From: JBCDBY01 sp039182715
Lineage (GTDB): Bacteria > Planctomycetota > PLA2
Assembly: GCA_039182715.1 (NCBI GenBank)
Contig: JBCDBY010000117.1
Location: forward strand, 1-12,264
DNA: 12,264 nt
Direction of reading: 5' to 3'
Below are positions 7,325 through 12,264 of the stretch, piece after piece (position 1 is the first letter of the stretch; every line of letters starts with the position of its first letter). The position numbers were made by a program, and so were the translations under genes. Under the pieces are notes generated by a model, which ran no database searches, was not told the DNA's origin, and saw nothing but the letters and a program-made list of their open reading frames with translations.

Positions 7325-8304
7325 GCATCCTGACCCTCGAAGACCTCACCGATTCCGAGCTGAACCATCTGCTCGACCTCGCCGCCCGGTTCGGGCGCGA
7401 GGGCATCCCCGCGGTGCGCGGCGGTCGCTTCGTGTGCGGACTCTTCTTCAACCCGTCGCTGCGGACGCGCACCTCGCTCGAAGTCGCCAGCGTCTCGCTG
7501 GGCGCGCACTGCACCACGCACGACGTCGGCGCGGGCGTCTGGAAGCTCGAAACGCGCGACGGCGCGGTCATGGACGGCGACAAGGCGGAGCACGTGCGCG
7601 ACGCGGTCGAGAAGTTCCTGAGCGGCGTCTACGACTGCATCGGCGTGCGCGCCTTCGCCGACCTGTCGCTGCCCTACGGCACCAATCTGCATGACACCGT
7701 GCTGCGCGCCGTCGCCACGGCGTCCCATGTGCCGGTCATCAACCTGGAGTCGGCGCTCTTTCATCCGATGCAGGCGCTCGCCGACCTGCTCGTCCTGAAA
7801 AACCACTGCGAGGGCGAGCCGAGCGATCACACCGTGGCGCTCACCTGGGCGTATCACCCGCGTGCGCTGCCCATGGCGGTCGCCAACTCCGCGCTGCTCG
7901 CGTTCACGCGCGCGGGGTATCGCGTGAACCTCGTGCACCCCGAGGGATTCGACCTCGACGCCGAGGTCATGCGCGTCGCCCGCGAGCACGCCGGCGACCG
8001 GCTCGCGGTCCACCACGACATGAACGACGGACTCCGCGGCGCCCAGGTGATCTACGCGAAGTCCTGGGGCGCGCGGTCCGAGTACGCCGCGCCGGTGGCG
8101 CGCGACCACCTGAAGGGCTGGATCGTCGACAAGCGGCGCCAGGAGCTCGGCAACCCGGGTGCGTTCATGCACTGCCTGCCGGTGCGCCGCAACGTGGTGG
8201 TGACCGACGACGTCATCGACGGCCCCCACTCCTGGGTGGCGGAACAGGCGCGCTCGCGCGTGCTGGCGCAGGCCGCCGTGCTGCACGAGGTGCTGGAACC
8301 GTGA
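7321..8304 (+). CDS. argF': N-acetyl/N-succinyl-ornithine carbamoyltransferase (ArgF' type)
   Basis: This 327-residue transcarbamylase resembles the acylornithine enzymes of Bacteroides and Xanthomonas rather than classical ornithine carbamoyltransferase. It carries FFNPSLRTRTS (42-52) with the carbamoyl-phosphate-binding S46-x-R48-T49-R50, the family-specific GVWKLETRDGAVMDGDK (72-88), HPMQ (148-151) and HCLPVRRN (284-291). The expected reaction is carbamoyl phosphate plus N-acylornithine to N-acylcitrulline. Recalled structural work names Glu92 in the Xanthomonas acetylornithine enzyme and Pro90 in the Bacteroides succinylornithine enzyme as the acyl-group switch. The matching residue here, in DGDKAEH, is A89, so the acyl group cannot be assigned. 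The ATG overlaps argD by 4 bases. Its operon place beside an M20 deacylase supports the acylcitrulline route. Confidence 0.92.
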   Translation: MSILTLEDLTDSELNHLLDLAARFGREGIPAVRGGRFVCGLFFNPSLRTRTSLEVASVSLGAHCTTHDVGAGVWKLETRDGAVMDGDKAEHVRDAVEKFLSGVYDCIGVRAFADLSLPYGTNLHDTVLRAVATASHVPVINLESALFHPMQALADLLVLKNHCEGEPSDHTVALTWAYHPRALPMAVANSALLAFTRAGYRVNLVHPEGFDLDAEVMRVAREHAGDRLAVHHDMNDGLRGAQVIYAKSWGARSEYAAPVARDHLKGWIVDKRRQELGNPGAFMHCLPVRRNVVVTDDVIDGPHSWVAEQARSRVLAQAAVLHEVLEP

Positions 8305-9218
8305 GCGAACGCGACATCGACATTCTCCTGCAGGCGCTGCCCTACATGCGACTGCACAAGGGCTCGACCATCGTCGTCAAGTGCGGCGGCGAGATCGCGC
8401 GCGACCCCGAGTCGCTCGGTCATCTCGCGCGTGACGTCTCCCTGCTGCACCTGGTCGGCCTGCGCGTGGTGCTCGTGCACGGCGGCGGCCCGCAGGCGAC
8501 GGAGCTGTCGCGCAAGCTCGGGCACGAGCCGAAGATCGTGCAGGGCCGCCGCGTGACCGACGACGCCACCCTCGAGGTGGCCAAGATGGTCTTCGCCGGA
8601 CAGATCAACACCGACATCCTGAGCGCGCTGCGCCAGGAAGGCATCCATCCGGTGGGCGTGAGCGGCGTGGACGGCGATCTCATCCACGCGGTGCGGCGGC
8701 CGGTCAAGGAGATGACCGATCCGGCGACGGGCGAGACGCAGTCGGTCGACTTCGGACACGTCGGCGACATCACGCGCGTCAACACGCGCCTGTTGCGCAA
8801 GCTTCTCGACGAGGGCTACGTGCCGGTGCTCGCCTCGCTCGGCGCCGACGACGAGGGCCAGATCTACAACATCAACGCGGACACGGTCGCCTCGCGCATC
8901 GCGTCGGACCTGGAGGCGGGCAAGCTGGTCCTGCTCACCAGCGCGCCGGGGCTGCTCGGCGACCCGCAGGACGCCGCGTCGCTCATTTCGCATCTCTCCG
9001 CGCAGCGCTGCGAGGAGCTGCTCGCGTCGGGCCAAGTGCAGGGCGGCATGGTGCCGAAGCTGCAGACGCTTGTCGAGTGCGTCCGCTCGGGCGTACCCCG
9101 CGCGCACATCCTCGACGGCCGGCGGCCGCATTCGTTGCTGGTGGAGCTCTTCACCAAGCAGGGCACGGGCACGATGGTGACGACGTCGGCGGAAGAGAAG
9201 CGCTACCTCGATGAATGA
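8301..9218 (+). CDS. argB: N-acetylglutamate kinase (probably arginine-sensitive)
   Basis: ArgB phosphorylates the side-chain carboxylate of N-acylglutamate. The 305-residue protein has the expected amino-acid-kinase motifs: VVKCGGEI (25-32) with K27, the glycine-rich HGGGPQ (60-65), GRRVTD (82-87), NINAD (190-194) and GGMVPK (248-253) with the phosphate-contacting K253. The N-terminal helix ILLQALPYM (8-16) precedes the first kinase strand, and the C-terminus has HSLLVELFT followed by GTGTM (277-292). Both features are known from hexameric kinases that are feedback-inhibited by arginine (for example Thermotoga and Pseudomonas aeruginosa), so allosteric control at this step is predicted. The GTG start overlaps argF' by 4 bases; the end overlaps argE' by 8. 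Confidence 0.96.
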   Translation: MSERDIDILLQALPYMRLHKGSTIVVKCGGEIARDPESLGHLARDVSLLHLVGLRVVLVHGGGPQATELSRKLGHEPKIVQGRRVTDDATLEVAKMVFAGQINTDILSALRQEGIHPVGVSGVDGDLIHAVRRPVKEMTDPATGETQSVDFGHVGDITRVNTRLLRKLLDEGYVPVLASLGADDEGQIYNINADTVASRIASDLEAGKLVLLTSAPGLLGDPQDAASLISHLSAQRCEELLASGQVQGGMVPKLQTLVECVRSGVPRAHILDGRRPHSLLVELFTKQGTGTMVTTSAEEKRYLDE

Positions 9219-10213
9219 CGTCGTCGACCTGACGCGCGCGCTGGTCCGCCGGCCTTCGATCTCCGGAAACGAGGCGGCGTGCGTGGAGCTGCTCGCCGAC
9301 CTGTTGCCGGACGCGAAGGTCTCGGGACGCAACGTTTGGGCCCTCAAGGGCGAGGGCGATCGAACGCTGCTGCTCAACAGCCACACCGACACCGTGCCGC
9401 ATTCGAAGGAGTGGACGCGCGACCCGTGGGACGCCGCGCTCGAGGATGGCAAGGTGCGCGGCCTCGGCGCGAACGACGCGAAGGGACCGCTCGCCGCGCT
9501 GGTGACCGCGTTCCTGCGATACGACGGCCCGGGGCGCCTGCTGCTCGCCGCCACCTGCGACGAGGAGATCGGCGGTGAAGGACTCGGCACGCTGCGTCCG
9601 GAGCTGCCGCCCATCCACGCGGCGATCGTGGGTGAACCGACCGGGTGCGTCCCGTGCAGCGGCCAGCGCGGCCTGCTGCGTCTGCGCCTGCACGTCGAAG
9701 GGAAGCGCGCGCACGCCTCGCGGCCGTGGCAGGGCGAGAACGCGATCTTCGGGGCCGCGCGCGCGCTGGGGGCCATCGAGGCACTCGACCTCGGGCCGCC
9801 CCACTCCATGCTGGGACCCGCGACGGCGCAGGTGACGATGATCGAGGGCGGCGTCGCGAAAAACGTCATCCCTCCCGCCTGCGTGATGGAGTTCGATGGA
9901 CGGACGCATCCCGAGATGGACAACACGCGGCTGCGCGAGCTCGTGGAGAACGCGGTCGACTGCCGCGTGGAGCTGGTCAGCGACCGGTTCCAGCCCTGCT
10001 TCACGCCGACGGACGACCCGATCGTGCGCGCGACCGGTCAGGAGCCGCAGGTCTTCGGGGGCGTAAGCGACCTCTTTTGGGTGCGCGACGTGCCCGGCGT
10101 GGTGATGGGACCGGGGCGATCGGAACAGAGCCACGCGGCGGACGAGTGGATCGAGGTCGAGCAACTGGAGCGCGGCGTCGCGGTCTACGCCGAGACGATT
10201 CGGAGGTTCTTCG

Positions 10214-10221
<8 letters not shown>
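9211..10221 (+). CDS. argE': M20 metallopeptidase, probable N-acylcitrulline deacylase
   Basis: This 336-residue zinc-dependent M20 amidohydrolase should remove the acyl group from N-acylcitrulline, or alternatively from acylornithine. Metal and catalytic residues are recognisable: H58 and D60 in NSHTDTVP, bridging D89 in GANDAKGP, catalytic base and metal ligand E118-E119 in CDEEIGG, E142 in GEPT, and the C-terminal histidine H308 in SHAADEW. H168 in the dimerisation domain (KRAHASRPW) matches the histidine that completes the active site of the partner subunit. It is shorter than E. coli ArgE (about 380). The pairing with an acylornithine-type transcarbamylase makes acylcitrulline the likelier substrate; the fold itself does not decide this. 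The ATG overlaps argB by 8 bases and the end overlaps argH by 8. Confidence 0.87.
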
Positions 10222-11580
<1,359 letters not shown>

Positions 11581-11590
<10 letters not shown>

Positions 11591-11608
11591 ACACGTCCAA
11601 CGCCGAGC
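11581..11608 (+). repeat. Inverted repeat spanning the argH stop codon
   Basis: GCTCGGC (11581-11587) and GCCGAGC (11602-11608) are perfect 7-bp arms around a 14-base loop containing the argH stop codon. There is no T-run after it, so it is not a canonical Rho-independent terminator. It sits directly before the first TGTGG repeat edge, and related palindromes sit at the same place before copies 2 and 3. Confidence 0.55.
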
Positions 11609-11610
11609 AG

Positions 11611-11619
11611 TGTGGATAA
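11611..11619 (-). promoter_or_regulatory. DnaA-box-like sequence in repeat copy 1
   Basis: The plus strand reads TGTGGATAA, the exact reverse complement of the classical DnaA box TTATCCACA. The match is direct; binding is unproven, and no AT-rich unwinding element or replication gene is nearby. Confidence 0.35.
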
Positions 11620-11711
11620 GTGCGGAATCCAATCCGCACCTGGCGCGCATTTCTCAAGCACCAGCAACGACTTATGCGCGCCACACCATGCACCTCTTGC
11701 ATCAGGAGCTG

Positions 11712-11733
11712 CGGTACCCGGACGGTACCCGGA
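11712..11733. repeat. 11-base micro-duplication in repeat copy 1
   Basis: CGGTACCCGGA occurs twice back to back (11712-11722 and 11723-11733) and is flanked by GAGCTG on the left and GAGCTG again on the right. It is absent from copies 2 and 3 and accounts for most of the extra length of copy 1. Confidence 0.8.
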
Positions 11734-11880
11734 GCTGTGGACGAACGGGGCCGGAGTTCTGAGGACTCCCGCCACGCAGGTTCAGCGCAGAGGCCGCGGA
11801 GGATCCGCTGAGATCGCTGAGAGCAACGTCGCAAGGTGCTCGCCCCGTCACGTTCGACGTTGCACGTTCGACTCGAACGG

Positions 11881-11889
11881 TGTGGATAA
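11881..11889 (-). promoter_or_regulatory. DnaA-box-like sequence in repeat copy 2
   Basis: This is a second exact TGTGGATAA (TTATCCACA on the minus strand), 270 bases after the first and in the same orientation at the same repeat edge. The equivalent site in copy 3 (12135-12143) is TGTGGAAAG, two mismatches from the consensus. Confidence 0.35.
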
Positions 11890-12134
11890 GCGCGGAATCA
11901 AATCCGCACCTGGCGCGCATTTCCCGAGCATCAGCAACGACTTATGCGCGCCACAGGATGCACCTCTTGCATCAGGGGGACGGACTGGGCCGGAGTTTGG
12001 AGGACTCCGGCCACGCAGGTTCAGCGCAGAGGCCGCGGAGGATCCGCTGAGATCGCTGAGAGCAACGTCACAGGGTGCTCGGCCCGTCACAATCGACGTT
12101 GCACGATGGACGCTGCACGTTCGACGTCGAACAG
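11881..12134. repeat. Tandem repeat copy 2 (254 bases)
   Basis: This is the complete central copy. It has TGTGGATAA at 11881-11889 and a perfect 10-bp stem (11911-11920 with 11944-11953; 23-base loop). The 6-bp hairpin GATGCA-CCTCT-TGCATC occupies 11957-11973. A 9-bp hairpin follows: GGCCGGAGT (11988-11996) with ACTCCGGCC (12004-12012) around a 7-base loop. It ends in the palindrome GTTCGACGTCGAAC (12119-12132), adjoining copy 3. The first 130 bases differ from copy 3 at only 4 positions. Confidence 0.93.
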
Positions 12135-12264
12135 TGTGGAAAGGCGCGGAATCAAATCCGCACCTGGCGCGCATTTCCCGAGTACCAGCAACGACTTATG
12201 CGCGCCACAGGATGCACCTCTTGCATCAGGGGGACGGACTGGGCCGGAGTTTGGAGGACTCCGG
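12135..12264. repeat. Tandem repeat copy 3 (truncated by the window end)
   Basis: The first 130 bases of a third copy are present. The left edge reads TGTGGAAAG, so the DnaA-box-like match of the other copies is degraded. The 10-bp stem (12165-12174 with 12198-12207) and the GATGCA/TGCATC hairpin (12211-12227) are perfect. The GGCCGGAGT hairpin begins at 12242 and is cut by the window end. The array may continue. Confidence 0.9.

Larger units (their letters stand above)
11611..11880. repeat. Tandem repeat copy 1 (270 bases)
   Basis: This is the first of three head-to-tail copies filling the region after argH; no credible gene is present. Its first 96 bases differ from copy 2 at 7 positions. 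It contains an exact TGTGGATAA at its left edge and a perfect 10-bp stem, TGGCGCGCAT (11641-11650) with ATGCGCGCCA (11674-11683). Two more hairpins follow: ATGCA/TGCAT (11688-11702) and the imperfect GGCCGGAGT/ACTCCCGCC (11749-11773). Further right are a CGCTGAGA direct repeat (11806-11822) and two CACGTTCGAC copies (11849-11858, 11863-11872). It is about 16 bases longer than copy 2 because of an insertion around a duplicated CGGTACCCGGA. Confidence 0.93.

Noticed and set aside
7321..8304. Classical ornithine carbamoyltransferase (argF)
   Set aside because: The WKLETRDGAVMDGDK block and SLRTR variant match the acetyl/succinyl-ornithine enzymes, not the STRTR-type ornithine enzyme.
8052..10004. 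650-codon minus-strand open frame opposite argB and argE'
   Set aside because: Antisense shadow spanning several real genes; low-complexity Arg/Ser/His-rich translation.
11650..12174. Recurring minus-strand short ORFs beginning MRARCG(F/L)DSA in the repeats
   Set aside because: They recur because the DNA repeats; the 254-base period breaks the frame between copies, no ribosome binding site was seen, and the start ATG is part of the hairpin arm.
11611..12264. CRISPR array or chromosomal origin
   Set aside because: Units are about 260 bases with no short-repeat/unique-spacer pattern and no cas genes. For oriC there are too few DnaA boxes, no AT-rich element and no dnaA/dnaN/gidA neighbour.

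Overview
This is a GC-rich bacterial chromosome fragment. Dense overlapping genes, GTG starts and long antisense shadow frames are all as expected for such DNA. Phylum cannot be fixed from the sequence alone. The arginine genes resemble the Bacteroidota/Xanthomonas acylcitrulline-type set rather than the E. coli set, but base composition and the fused ABC permease/CPBP protease point to a high-GC lineage (for example Myxococcota-, Acidobacteriota- or Gemmatimonadota-like, or an uncultured relative). That assignment is inference.

Left part (1-2884, all minus strand): a NatAB-type ABC exporter made of an ATPase (2135-2884) and a permease fused to a CPBP intramembrane protease (123-2153), followed by a tRNA-Arg(ACG) gene (7-80). 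A good sigma70-like promoter for the tRNA begins inside the permease stop codon. A 177-base divergent intergenic region (2885-3061) holds a C-rich, G-quadruplex-capable stretch.

Centre (3062-11590, all plus strand): one uninterrupted eight-gene arginine biosynthesis operon, argG - orfX - argC - argD - argF' - argB - argE' - argH. Every junction overlaps by 4 or 8 bases, so translation is probably coupled throughout. The transcarbamylase is of the N-acetyl/N-succinylornithine type and the M20 deacylase beside it fits an acylcitrulline deacylase. The inferred route is acylglutamate -> (ArgB, ArgC, ArgD) acylornithine -> (ArgF') acylcitrulline -> (ArgE') citrulline -> (ArgG, ArgH) arginine. No gene for the first step, N-acylglutamate synthesis, is recognisable. 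The only unassigned member, orfX, is a P-loop protein with dethiobiotin-synthetase/DUF1611-like motifs. It is the best candidate here for undescribed biology, and the acyl-ornithine-type ArgF' has Ala at the position that distinguishes acetyl- from succinyl-ornithine enzymes.

Right end (11591-12264): no credible gene. It is filled by three head-to-tail copies of a roughly 254-270 base repeat (the third cut by the window end), each with several perfect or near-perfect hairpins. Two copies open with an exact DnaA-box match. The array may continue beyond the window.
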